Source: JBNJGT01 sp964473285 (GTDB lineage Archaea; Nanobdellota; Nanobdellia; Woesearchaeales; JACJVW01). From it: a stretch of DNA of 30,876 nucleotides. This document shows, piece by piece, positions 1 to 7,532 of this stretch (position 1 is its first letter; each line of letters starts with the position of its first letter). The stretch lies in assembly GCA_964473285.1 (NCBI GenBank), contig CAYYOI010000018.1:1-30876 (forward strand), given 5' to 3'. Under the pieces are notes generated by a model. That model worked only from the letters and a program-made list of their open reading frames with translations, had not been told where the DNA came from and did no database searches. Position numbers and translations under genes: made by a program.

Positions 1-18
1 TAGAAGTACTTACTTCTA
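1..18. repeat. Short inverted repeat at window edge
   Basis: TAGAAGTA and TACTTCTA form an 8-bp perfect inverted repeat around a 2-nt centre. It lies about 55 bp upstream of the sepF TATA box. It could be the end of an upstream gene's terminator or an operator; the window edge cuts off the context. Confidence 0.35.
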
Positions 19-73
19 TTTATTACTGTGCCCTAATTACGATTTAGAACAACACCAACAAAAAAACAAAAGT

Positions 74-113
74 TTTATATAATAAGTTAAATGCTTTTAG
101 ATTGTTAGGAGGG
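74..113 (+). promoter_or_regulatory. sepF promoter and Shine-Dalgarno
   Basis: An archaeal TATA box (TTTATATA, 74-81) is followed by a strong Shine-Dalgarno AGGAGGG at 107-113, 8 nt before the ATG. The TATA centre is about 44 nt from the start codon, so the mRNA should carry a short leader of roughly 15-20 nt, unlike the leaderless genes around it. Confidence 0.7.
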
Positions 114-121
114 TTCACAAA

Positions 122-523
122 ATGCGAAAGTTCATTACAGGGATCAAATCAAAACTAAACTCTATGAATGAGCCTCAGGAGAACCTCGAGAACGAGGATG
201 GCTACGTGGAACTGGATAGTGAAGCAGAGGACGTTCAAAGAAAAGTGATAGTAAGACGCTTCATACTAAAAGAATTTGAAGATATTAAAGAGATTCTCGA
301 AGCACTCAGAAAGAGTGATACCGTCGCATTCATAAACATAAAACCTCTCAAAGACAAGGACCTGCCTGAACTCAAGCGGGCCATAAACAAGCTAAAGAAG
401 ACCTGCGATGCCATAGATGGCGAAGTGGCAGGATTTGGGGATGAATGGATTGTAGCAGCACCATCTTTTGCAACCATCTACAAGACCAAGCAACAATCCC
501 TTATATCAGAATCTGAACTCTGA
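122..523 (+). CDS. sepF: Archaeal cell division protein SepF
   Basis: This 133-aa protein matches the archaeal SepF family (DUF552), the membrane anchor of the FtsZ ring. The N-terminus (MRKFITGIKSKLNS) is a short basic amphipathic helix, the expected membrane-targeting sequence. An acidic linker spans about residues 17-37. The globular SepF domain (about 42-122) has the beta strand VAFINIKPL, the helix LKRAINKLKKTCDAI, and the hallmark 'GEVAGFGDEWIVAAPSF'. The start is fixed by AGGAGGG. The stop codon TGA overlaps the ATG of the next small ORF as TGATG. Known for the family: archaeal SepF dimerises, binds the FtsZ C-terminus, and is paired with FtsZ where Cdv proteins are absent. No ftsZ lies in this window. 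Confidence 0.85.
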   Translation: MRKFITGIKSKLNSMNEPQENLENEDGYVELDSEAEDVQRKVIVRRFILKEFEDIKEILEALRKSDTVAFINIKPLKDKDLPELKRAINKLKKTCDAIDGEVAGFGDEWIVAAPSFATIYKTKQQSLISESEL

Positions 524-591
524 TGGAAGAAGAAGAATGTCCCTGCGGATCCGGACTTCCTTATGAGGAATGTTGCGGACAGGAAGAATAG
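523..591 (+). CDS. 22-aa SEC-C zinc-motif microprotein, coupled to sepF
   Basis: A 22-codon ORF starts inside the sepF stop codon (TGATG). It encodes four Glu, then C-P-C-G-S-G-L-P-Y-E-E-C-C-G, then Q-E-E. This matches the SEC-C motif exactly: C-x-C, eight residues, C-C. SEC-C is the Zn-binding knuckle known from the SecA C-terminus and from many multidomain proteins, where it is normally a tail. Here it is nearly the whole predicted product. The overlap suggests translational coupling, so expression would follow SepF. The alternative is a frameshift near position 520 that separated a SEC-C tail from SepF. The motif is certain; whether the peptide is made is inference. Confidence 0.65.
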   Translation: MEEEECPCGSGLPYEECCGQEE

Positions 592-592
592 C

Positions 593-600
593 TTTTTAAA
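593..600 (+). promoter_or_regulatory. TATA box for the asparagine synthetase-Dph6 gene
   Basis: TTTTTAAA is centred 26.5 nt before the ATG at 623. No Shine-Dalgarno is visible, so the transcript should be leaderless. Confidence 0.65.
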
Positions 601-622
601 TAATTCTTGAATATCTTAATCC

Positions 623-2683
623 ATGTGCGGAATTATCGGCCTTTTCGGATATGAGAATGCAGATGAACTTATCAAGGAAGGCCTCTTACTCATGCAGCAC
701 AGGGGTAAGGACGGCCAAGGCTTTGGTGACGGAGAACAGACTCACCAGACAGCCCCTGATAAAAAAGATCTGATTGCCCATAATCTCCATGCCATAGTAG
801 ATCATATCATCCAGCCAATCAAAGGCAGGTTTGTCATGAATGGCGAGATATACAATTATAAAGAAATCAATGAGAACTTCGGCCTGAACTCCAAGAATGA
901 TGCTGAAACAGCATTCCAGCTGATAGAGCAACTGGGCTTTAAAGAAGCAATCAAGCATTTTGACGGACCCTTTGCCATTGCCTACTGGAAAGATGATAAA
1001 GTATTTCTTGCCCGTGATATTCTGGGTATAAAGCCCTTGTTCTTTAATCCAAAAGCCTTTGCTTCAGAAAACAATGTCCTAGAAAAACTGACAGGCCAAT
1101 CCTTTGAACTGAATCCAAGAAAGATATGCATCATATCCCTTAAAGACAACACATACTCCCTCGAAAAAAGGGAATTCTTCACCTGCAGTAAATCAGAAAA
1201 GCCATATGATCTCCTCAAAGAAGAACTTAAAAAAAGACTTTATTCTGCAATCAAGAAAAGGATTCCTGACAAAAAGATAGGTCTTCTTTTCTCTGGAGGC
1301 ATAGATTCAACCTTTCTTGCCTTGGTACTAAAAGAGCTGGATATACCTTTCACGTGTTATACCGCAGGCCTGAGTGAAGAAGCAAAGGACATCAAGGCTG
1401 CAAGAGAAGTTGCACAACATCTCAATCTTCCACTCAAGACAAAAATCCTGAATGAAGGATTACCATCTTACCTTGAAAGAATAGTCCCCCTTATTGAGGA
1501 TTCAAATGTTGTAAAAGTTGGTGTTGCAATACCATTTTACCTTGCGTGTGAAATGGCAAAAAAGGATGATGTAAAGGTTTTGTTCTCAGGCCTTGGCTCA
1601 GAAGAGATCTTTGCAGGCTACAACCGCCACAAGCAGGCAAAAGACATAAACAAGGAATGCCTGAATGGCCTTCTTAACATGTATGAACGTGACCTATACC
1701 GTGACGATAAAGTGACCATGCACCACACGATAGAGTTACGCCTCCCATTCCTTGACCATGACCTCATCAGCTACGCACTTTCGATTCCTGCAGAATACAA
1801 GCTGAATCAGGAACAATCAAAGATAATCCTAAGAGAGATTGCGCATGATTGCGGCCTTCCAAAAAAGTTCAGCGAGCGCAAGAAACAGGCTGCCCAGTAT
1901 GGCAGCAGCTTCGATAAGGCCATAGCAAAACTTGCAAAACCAAAAAAGAAATCAGAATATCTAAGGCAGTTCCTGCCGGAATCCAACCTAAGGTTAGGCG
2001 TACTTTTCAGTTCAGGAAAGGACAGCACTTACGCTGCCTGGATAATGCAACAGCAGAATTACGAATTAGCCTGCCTGATCTCGCTTTGGAGCAGTAACAA
2101 TGAATCCTACATGTATCACACACCAAACATCTGGATAACAAAAGACCAGGCAGAATCCATGGGCATACCCTTGCTCATCCGCAAGACCGCTGGAAAAAAA
2201 GAAGAAGAGCTCCAGGACCTGAAAGTTGCACTCATAGAAGCAAAAGAGACTTATGGTATCCAGGGTATAGTCACAGGTGCCCTCTATTCAACCTACCAGC
2301 GAGACCGGATCCAAAGGATTGCAGAGGATTTGTCCCTCAAAGTATTCAATCCATTATGGCATATCGACCAGGAACACGAATTACGCAATCTCATTGATGA
2401 AGGGTTCAGTGTTGTAATGACATCCATCGCAGCCCAGGGCCTAACCAGGGACTGGCTGGGTATCCCTCTGACCCATGACCATGTTGACAGGCTTTCCAGA
2501 CTCAGGGACTCCATCGGGATGAACGTCGCAGGAGAAGGAGGAGAATACGAAAGCCTTGTCCTTGACAGCCCTTTATACAGATATCCATTGATGATAGCAG
2601 ATTCAGAGATAATTATGGAGAATGAATGCACAGGATACCTTGAAATCAGGAAAGTTTTAAATAGCAAATCATCAGAAGAATAA
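623..2683 (+). CDS. asnB/dph6: Glutamine amidotransferase/asparagine synthetase fused to diphthine-ammonia ligase (Dph6)
   Basis: This 686-aa protein has three catalytic parts. Residues 1-190 are a class II glutamine amidotransferase: Cys2 nucleophile in MCGIIG, HRGKDG at 26-31, NGEIYNY at 73-79. Residues about 195-440 are an asparagine synthetase ATP-pyrophosphatase: SGGIDS at 224-229, SGLGSEEIFAGY at 322-333, ELRLPFLDH at 371-379. Residues about 455-680 are a second PP-loop ATPase of the Dph6 family: SSGKDS at 463-468 and the Dph6 signature GEGGEYES at 637-644. Dph6 makes the final amide of diphthamide on elongation factor 2 from ATP and ammonia. All visible active-site motifs are intact. 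The ORF is continuous, so the fusion looks real. The amidotransferase could feed glutamine-derived ammonia to both synthetase domains; that is inference. Confidence 0.85.
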   Translation: MCGIIGLFGYENADELIKEGLLLMQHRGKDGQGFGDGEQTHQTAPDKKDLIAHNLHAIVDHIIQPIKGRFVMNGEIYNYKEINENFGLNSKNDAETAFQLIEQLGFKEAIKHFDGPFAIAYWKDDKVFLARDILGIKPLFFNPKAFASENNVLEKLTGQSFELNPRKICIISLKDNTYSLEKREFFTCSKSEKPYDLLKEELKKRLYSAIKKRIPDKKIGLLFSGGIDSTFLALVLKELDIPFTCYTAGLSEEAKDIKAAREVAQHLNLPLKTKILNEGLPSYLERIVPLIEDSNVVKVGVAIPFYLACEMAKKDDVKVLFSGLGSEEIFAGYNRHKQAKDINKECLNGLLNMYERDLYRDDKVTMHHTIELRLPFLDHDLISYALSIPAEYKLNQEQSKIILREIAHDCGLPKKFSERKKQAAQYGSSFDKAIAKLAKPKKKSEYLRQFLPESNLRLGVLFSSGKDSTYAAWIMQQQNYELACLISLWSSNNESYMYHTPNIWITKDQAESMGIPLLIRKTAGKKEEELQDLKVALIEAKETYGIQGIVTGALYSTYQRDRIQRIAEDLSLKVFNPLWHIDQEHELRNLIDEGFSVVMTSIAAQGLTRDWLGIPLTHDHVDRLSRLRDSIGMNVAGEGGEYESLVLDSPLYRYPLMIADSEIIMENECTGYLEIRKVLNSKSSEE

Positions 2684-2697
2684 CCCAGGTGAAATGC

Positions 2698-3456
2698 ATG
2701 GAAAGAATTCAGACTGGAATAAAAGGACTCGATGAACGTATAGCCGGCGGACTGCCGAATCAATCTTCTTCACTAATCTGTGGAACACCCGGAAGCTGCA
2801 AGACGATCTTTTGCCTTGAATATCTATACCGTGGTGTAACCTCATTCAACCAAAACGGCCTATATGTAACAATAGAAGAGGATCCTGAAAGATTAAAAGA
2901 CCAGGCAGACCAGTTTGGATGGAACCTGCTTGAGCTTGAAGAGCAGGGAAGATTGGGCTTTCTCAAGATTCCCATCGACACAGTCAACCTTGACATCCTT
3001 CGTATGATAAAAGAAGAGAAAGAAAGGATTGGCGCACAACGCCTTGTTATCGATTCCCTTTCGATACTTGCGATAAATGCAGCAATGTACAATCTTCCGA
3101 TAAAGACACAAGTAGGAGATGACGTTTCATTTGCATCAAACAAGCTGATGCCATCATCATTAACAATGAACGAAGAGACAAAACAGTTCATCTATCTCTT
3201 CGTGAACAAGGTTTCCAATCTTGGAGCAACCACCATATTCGTAAGCGACTCCCCTGAACAAGGAGATTACATAACAAGAGACACAGTCTCTGAATTCGTA
3301 TGCGATTCTGTTCTTAAGCTTGGAGTCCAGGAATTCGGAAAGACTATCTCAAGGACACTTGAGATAAGGAAGATGAGAGCGACTCCAGTGCATCCCGGCA
3401 TAAACACCCTAGAGATTGTCCACGATGGACTTAATGTGACTGAGTTCACCTACTAA
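2698..3456 (+). CDS. KaiC-like RecA-superfamily ATPase (single domain)
   Basis: A 252-aa single KaiC domain. The opening 'RIQTGIKGLDERIAGGLP' is typical of the family. The Walker A loop is GTPGSCKT (29-36), the paired catalytic glutamates are in TIEEDPE (58-64), and Walker B is RLVIDS (115-120). The usual Gly before the Walker A Lys is Cys here. I chose the ATG at 2698 because GGTGA precedes it by 5 nt; a GTG at 2689 would add three residues. A TATA-like TTTTAAAT lies near 2655-2662 in the end of the upstream gene. Archaeal single-domain KaiC homologues act in signalling, motility or other regulatory ATPase roles; the substrate cannot be told from sequence. The flavodoxin ATG follows after one base, so the two are co-transcribed. 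Confidence 0.8.
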   Translation: MERIQTGIKGLDERIAGGLPNQSSSLICGTPGSCKTIFCLEYLYRGVTSFNQNGLYVTIEEDPERLKDQADQFGWNLLELEEQGRLGFLKIPIDTVNLDILRMIKEEKERIGAQRLVIDSLSILAINAAMYNLPIKTQVGDDVSFASNKLMPSSLTMNEETKQFIYLFVNKVSNLGATTIFVSDSPEQGDYITRDTVSEFVCDSVLKLGVQEFGKTISRTLEIRKMRATPVHPGINTLEIVHDGLNVTEFTY

Positions 3457-3457
3457 G

Positions 3458-3937
3458 ATGAGGGCTGTTTTAGTATACGATACTAAGTATGGAAATACAA
3501 AGTATCTTGCAGAACGCATGCACAGTAATCTAAAATCCCAGTATATAGACTGCAGACTAATGCCTGTGCATGAGGCTGATTTTGAAGAGATCCAGAAGAG
3601 CAATGTCCTGATTGTTGCAAGCCCTACCCATTACTGGAATCCAAGCACATGCATAATCCGTTTCCTTGAAGAACTCGGCAGGCAAAGGATAATGGGAAAG
3701 ATGGGATTCATGCTGAGCACAAGATATGATTCGCAACTTTTCGGCTCTGCAAGCAAGCGAATCTTCACATCCCTAAAGATCCTTCATTTCATGGTATATC
3801 CCTGGCAGGATTTCTATGTGAAAGATATTGAAGGGCCGCTTGCTGAAAATCAGGTTGAAAGCTGTGACAAGTTCAGCGACCTGATCGCTGATGCTATCGC
3901 AAAACAGGCAAAGGAGATTATGAATGCTAACCAATGA
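3458..3937 (+). CDS. Flavodoxin-like protein
   Basis: A 159-aa flavodoxin fold. It begins with strand MRAVLVYD and the FMN phosphate loop TKYGNTKYLAE (9-19), followed by VLIVASPTHYWNPS, which occupies the position of the first FMN ring-binding loop (about 50-63). The length is normal for short-chain flavodoxins. It starts one base after the KaiC-like gene and its last 14 bases overlap the DUF357 gene, so it sits in the middle of a three-gene operon. Flavodoxins carry electrons or act as FMN-dependent quinone reductases; no partner oxidoreductase is present here. Pairing with a KaiC ATPase suggests a redox-linked regulatory role, which is inference. Confidence 0.75.
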   Translation: MRAVLVYDTKYGNTKYLAERMHSNLKSQYIDCRLMPVHEADFEEIQKSNVLIVASPTHYWNPSTCIIRFLEELGRQRIMGKMGFMLSTRYDSQLFGSASKRIFTSLKILHFMVYPWQDFYVKDIEGPLAENQVESCDKFSDLIADAIAKQAKEIMNANQ

Positions 3938-4223
3938 AAAGGTGGAAAAATATTTTGAAGTGACAAAAAAAGCACTTGACAAGGTAAAGATAGGTAAAGA
4001 AAGAGATATGGACTGGAAAAAGACAGCTGAAGATTTCCTTGACATGGCAACCCGCTACTTTGATGATGCCTCTTATTTCTACAAGAAGAATGACCTTATC
4101 AACGCCTTTGCAGCCTTGAACTACGCTCATGGCTGGCTTGATGCAGGGTCACGTATAGGTCTTTTTGATGTGGGTTTTGACAGTACCTTGTTTACTGTAG
4201 ATAAAGACATGTTCAACGAGTGA
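3924..4223 (+). CDS. DUF357 family protein
   Basis: A 99-aa all-helical protein. The second half (YFDDASYFYKKNDLINAFAALNYAHGWLDAG, split here across about residues 50-80) is characteristic of archaeal DUF357, a four-helix family of unknown function. The start is supported by AAGGAG at 3911-3916, 7 nt before the ATG and inside the flavodoxin gene. The 14-nt overlap implies translational coupling. Its stop overlaps the convergent glycosyltransferase gene by 11 nt. DUF357 proteins are small archaeal proteins without a known reaction; the bundle shape suggests a binding or dimerisation role. Confidence 0.75.
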   Translation: MLTNEKVEKYFEVTKKALDKVKIGKERDMDWKKTAEDFLDMATRYFDDASYFYKKNDLINAFAALNYAHGWLDAGSRIGLFDVGFDSTLFTVDKDMFNE

Positions 4224-5247
4224 ATGTCCATATCTTGTTTCCCAGGAAATTTATCAGTAAAGCAACGCCTATTGCTATGACCTGTGAAAAGACATAGAAC
4301 AATCCACCTTCAGTAAGTGCATAAAGTATTAAAAGATTAACACCCAAAGCAGAACAGCTTACTACTGCAAACTTAATAAATCTTTGCGCAAAACTTCTTC
4401 CTAACTTCTCCCTGAATGTGAACAGTTTATTGAGGATGAAATTATGGGACATTGCAACTATGAATGCAACCAATGCTGAGAATATGTACCAGATTCCTGA
4501 CTCTGTCAGGAGATACAATATAAGTATATTTATCAATGTGCCCATGAAACCAATAAGAGAGAATTTAACGAACTCTATCCAGACATCTTTCCTGAGTAAC
4601 AGGTAATTAAGTATATTCTCAAGAAACCACACCATCTCATGATGGCTTATTTTGCTCTTGCCCCTTACCCTGTTCTGGAAAACTATAGGCACCTCTTCTA
4701 CCTTTCCCTTATTCTTGACCAAAACCTCAAGCAGTATCTTGAATCCCTTGGGGTTCAGTCCGGAAAAATCAATAGATTCTTTCCTTACCATGAAAAAACC
4801 AGACATAGGATCTCTTACATCTGTAAACAGCCTGGCAATCAATGTAGACCCTTTAGAGATTATCTTACGTACAAGACCCCATCCTCTTATCCTTCCGCCC
4901 TTGCAGTATCTGCTTCCAACAACAATATCAGCATCATCCATTGCATCCAAAAGTTCATGTATCTTCTTAGGAGAATGAGAAAGGTCCGCATCCATCACAC
5001 CCAGGATATCACCTTTGGCTTTTTTCCATCCCGCAAGAACTGCAGAAGACAACCCAAGTTTCTTTTTCCTGTGAATCACACGAACCCCCAATTCCTCAGC
5101 GTACTTACCTGTTCCATCAGGAGAATTATCATCCACAACAATAATCTCTCCCTTTATAGAATGCTCGTCAAATTCCTTCCTGATCCCTTCAATAAGACTG
5201 CCGATATTATCCTTCTCATTATATGTGGGAATCACAAGGCTTAGCAT
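4213..5247 (-). CDS. Polyprenyl-phosphate glycosyltransferase with GtrA-like membrane domain (DPM1-like)
   Basis: A 344-aa GT2 family enzyme. Residues 1-220 are the catalytic domain: VIPTYNE at the start, VVDDNSPDGT at 37-46, the metal-binding DADLSH at 86-91, and GSRYCKGG. Residues about 225-344 hold four hydrophobic segments of a GtrA-like domain, ending in GNKIWTFTR. This order matches archaeal dolichyl-phosphate mannose (or glucose) synthases, which load sugar from a nucleotide donor onto a polyprenyl phosphate at the inner membrane face. It is divergent from a membrane glycosyltransferase that would use such a lipid-linked sugar, and both read from one TATA box. The start lies 26.5 nt from that box, so the mRNA is probably leaderless. 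Confidence 0.88.
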   Translation of the reverse strand: MLSLVIPTYNEKDNIGSLIEGIRKEFDEHSIKGEIIVVDDNSPDGTGKYAEELGVRVIHRKKKLGLSSAVLAGWKKAKGDILGVMDADLSHSPKKIHELLDAMDDADIVVGSRYCKGGRIRGWGLVRKIISKGSTLIARLFTDVRDPMSGFFMVRKESIDFSGLNPKGFKILLEVLVKNKGKVEEVPIVFQNRVRGKSKISHHEMVWFLENILNYLLLRKDVWIEFVKFSLIGFMGTLINILILYLLTESGIWYIFSALVAFIVAMSHNFILNKLFTFREKLGRSFAQRFIKFAVVSCSALGVNLLILYALTEGGLFYVFSQVIAIGVALLINFLGNKIWTFTR

Positions 5248-5263
5248 TCCAATAGCTCAGAAA

Positions 5264-5283
5264 AGTAGATTTATAAAGTTACT
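5264..5283. promoter_or_regulatory. Symmetric bidirectional promoter shared by two glycosylation genes
   Basis: One perfect palindrome TTTATAAA (5270-5277) lies exactly between two divergent start codons. Its centre is 26.5 nt from the minus-strand ATG (5247) and 27.5 nt from the plus-strand ATG (5301). The 6-bp flanks are also near-symmetric: AGTAGA on one side and AGTAAC reading from the other, where the TFB recognition element would sit. Both transcripts should be leaderless. Confidence 0.7.
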
Positions 5284-5300
5284 GGAAATTTCATCTCTCA

Positions 5301-6620
5301 ATGAGATATAAAATCATCCTCATAATACTTATTGCACTTTTGCTCAGGGCATACCATCTTGACACCGAAAGTATCTGGTCTGATGAAGGATACTCCATCA
5401 ATGAAGCCCAGTATTCAATACCTGAGATAATCGATCACCTCAAGTATGATATGAACCCACCCCTATATACATTCGCACTTAAACTATGGGGTTTTTTCTT
5501 CGGTTATTCTGAGATTGCAGCAAGATCCCTTTCTGTACTATTCTCCCTTATCACAGTCTACCTTGTATACTGCATAGGAAAACAAGTCTACAGCAAAGAA
5601 GCAGGAATATATGCATCCATCATAGTCTCCCTTGCAACATTCCATATACAATATGCCCAGGAGACACGAAGTTATGCCCTTTTCGCAATGCTTGCAGCAG
5701 CATCCTTCCTTTTCTATTTCAAAGAACCTAACCTAAAAAACAACCTCCTTTACATAATAACAACAACCCTCCTTCTCTATACTCATATATACAGCATCTT
5801 CCTTATAATTGCACAGAATATCCCGATTAAGTTCAGGAAAAAATGGATAATCTCCCAGGTTACCCTTCTCATACTATTCCTGCCCTATCTATCCATACTC
5901 ATCTACCAGGCAACAAGAACACTCGGAACAAACACCTGGATTACAGCTCCAACCCTAAACGACATCCTCCACCTATTCCATCTTCACGGAGGAACCGATT
6001 TCCTGATAATCCTGTTAGTCGCACTTTCAGCCCTTGCATTCAGGGATCCAAGAAAAGAAGAATGGACACTTCTCTCATGGTGGCTTATTCCTATAATGAT
6101 TCCTTTAGTATTCTCTTACATGATAGACCCTTTCCTTTACCCTCGCTATACCCTTCCTGCAACTCTCGGCCTATACCTTCTTGCTGCAAGAGGCCTTACC
6201 AGACTGCGTCAACCACTAAAGATAGTAACTCTCCTTGTAATAATCATAATCTCCGGGCAGGCAATCAACAATTTCTATGCAGCACCTTACAAAGAGAACT
6301 GGCGTGATGCAACAGCATACATCGATTCTATCGCAGGACCTGAAGACAGAGTACTCTTTTACCCAGGCTGGACCAAGAACCTTGTATATGATTATTACTC
6401 AGATAAGAATATTAAAACATATATGGTAACTTACAAGACAAGAGAATTGAACGAATCAGACATAGAACGGATTAGCCCTATGATAGGAGAATACGATAAA
6501 TTCATACTCGTTCTTGCGCATAACATGGATAGTAAAGAACTCAGGGAAAAGATAGAAGAAGAATATGATAACCTTCAGAAAAAAGAATTCAGGGGAATAC
6601 GAATACTCATCTACTCCTGA
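5301..6620 (+). CDS. Membrane glycosyltransferase (GT39/PMT-like)
   Basis: A 439-aa polytopic protein with roughly ten hydrophobic segments up to about residue 335, then a soluble C-terminal part (about 340-439). The first extracytoplasmic loop has TESIWSDEGYSINEA (about 22-36), the acidic motif of the PMT/ArnT-type GT-C superfamily. Further loops carry YAQETRSYALF and FLYPRYTLPA, also common in this group. Family members move a sugar from a polyprenyl phosphate onto proteins or lipids outside the membrane. The divergent partner would supply the lipid-linked sugar. The acceptor is unknown, but several secreted proteins nearby have many N-x-S/T sites. About 150 bp with no gene follow its stop. 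Confidence 0.8.
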   Translation: MRYKIILIILIALLLRAYHLDTESIWSDEGYSINEAQYSIPEIIDHLKYDMNPPLYTFALKLWGFFFGYSEIAARSLSVLFSLITVYLVYCIGKQVYSKEAGIYASIIVSLATFHIQYAQETRSYALFAMLAAASFLFYFKEPNLKNNLLYIITTTLLLYTHIYSIFLIIAQNIPIKFRKKWIISQVTLLILFLPYLSILIYQATRTLGTNTWITAPTLNDILHLFHLHGGTDFLIILLVALSALAFRDPRKEEWTLLSWWLIPIMIPLVFSYMIDPFLYPRYTLPATLGLYLLAARGLTRLRQPLKIVTLLVIIIISGQAINNFYAAPYKENWRDATAYIDSIAGPEDRVLFYPGWTKNLVYDYYSDKNIKTYMVTYKTRELNESDIERISPMIGEYDKFILVLAHNMDSKELREKIEEEYDNLQKKEFRGIRILIYS

Positions 6621-6740
6621 ATCTAGTCCTCCAAAAAAGCATCAAGCAACTTACAATAAATAGTTCAAGACTCTCAAAGAATTCTCCCCTTTTAGGATCA
6701 GGTCAAAGTCAATACCAAGTGGCGCACCCATACAGAAAGA

Positions 6741-6748
6741 TATTTAAA
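6741..6748 (+). promoter_or_regulatory. TATA box for exonuclease gene
   Basis: TATTTAAA is centred 26.5 nt before the ATG at 6771, giving a leaderless transcript. The rest of 6621-6770 shows no gene or RNA fold that I can support. Confidence 0.6.
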
Positions 6749-6770
6749 ACACTGGCGCAGAACGATTAGA

Positions 6771-7532
6771 ATGCTCCAATCAACATTCGTGCATATTCCA
6801 AAAGTCGGCAAAAGATTCGAAGAAAGAATCTGGACACATGTACTGGATTGGGAAGAGTTTCTTGACAAGTACGAAGACCTTGACATACCAGTCTCAAAAA
6901 AGATACATGTTGCCTGTTATGTAAAAAAATCAATTGAAGCGTACAGGAACGGAAACATGCGTTTTTTTGCAAACCTGCTTGAGCCCGCACTCCACTGGCG
7001 CGCATATCTACATTGCAAGAAAGTTGGTTTTCTGGACATAGAGACAACAGGGCTTTCAAAAGAAAGAGACAGCCTCACGGTTATCGGTCTGTATGACGGG
7101 GATGAGACTAATATACTTGTTAACGGAAAGAATCTTCACCAGTTTGAATCAATAATCAATCAATACGACATGCTGATAACCTATAACGGCAGATGCTTTG
7201 ATCTTCCTTTCCTGAAATCAAAATTTCCATCTGTAAATCTTAACCAGCTCCATGTAGACCTGCGATTTGTCATGCGTTCCCTTGGCTATAGCGGAGGACT
7301 CAAGATGATAGAAAAATCGCTTGGCCTTGCACGTGATGATGAGATCTCAGATGTTGATGGCCTTGAAGCTGTCCGCCTCTGGCACAGGTACCAGAAAGGA
7401 GATGAGAATTCATTGAAAAAACTCATTGAATACAACAAGGCAGATATTAAGAACCTTAAGTTTCTTATGGATTTTGCATACAAGCAACTCATGCGTAATT
7501 ATCAAAAGCCGCAAGTATCTCATGCTCTTTGA
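6771..7532 (+). CDS. Predicted 3'-5' exonuclease, YprB/RNase_H_2 family
   Basis: A 253-aa DEDD-type nuclease. The N-terminus (THIP-like 'TFVHIPKVGKRFEERIW', 5-21) is a helix-hairpin-helix-like element typical of YprB proteins. The nuclease core starts at KKVGFLDIETTGL (83-95), with D89 and E91 as the first metal ligands. YNGRCFDLPFL (138-148) supplies the second acidic motif, HVDLR (161-165) another aspartate, and YNKADIKNL (221-229) the last. Family members are predicted DNA/RNA exonucleases; the substrate is untested here. The last 44 bp overlap the convergent response-regulator gene. Confidence 0.8.
   Translation: MLQSTFVHIPKVGKRFEERIWTHVLDWEEFLDKYEDLDIPVSKKIHVACYVKKSIEAYRNGNMRFFANLLEPALHWRAYLHCKKVGFLDIETTGLSKERDSLTVIGLYDGDETNILVNGKNLHQFESIINQYDMLITYNGRCFDLPFLKSKFPSVNLNQLHVDLRFVMRSLGYSGGLKMIEKSLGLARDDEISDVDGLEAVRLWHRYQKGDENSLKKLIEYNKADIKNLKFLMDFAYKQLMRNYQKPQVSHAL

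Noticed and set aside
2293..2763. 156-codon minus-strand frame over the Dph6 domain
   Set aside because: It is Ser-rich antisense shadow of a strongly conserved domain, with no start signals.
6621..6770. Possible small RNA in the 150-bp gap
   Set aside because: No C/D boxes, stable stem or internal promoter could be seen by eye.
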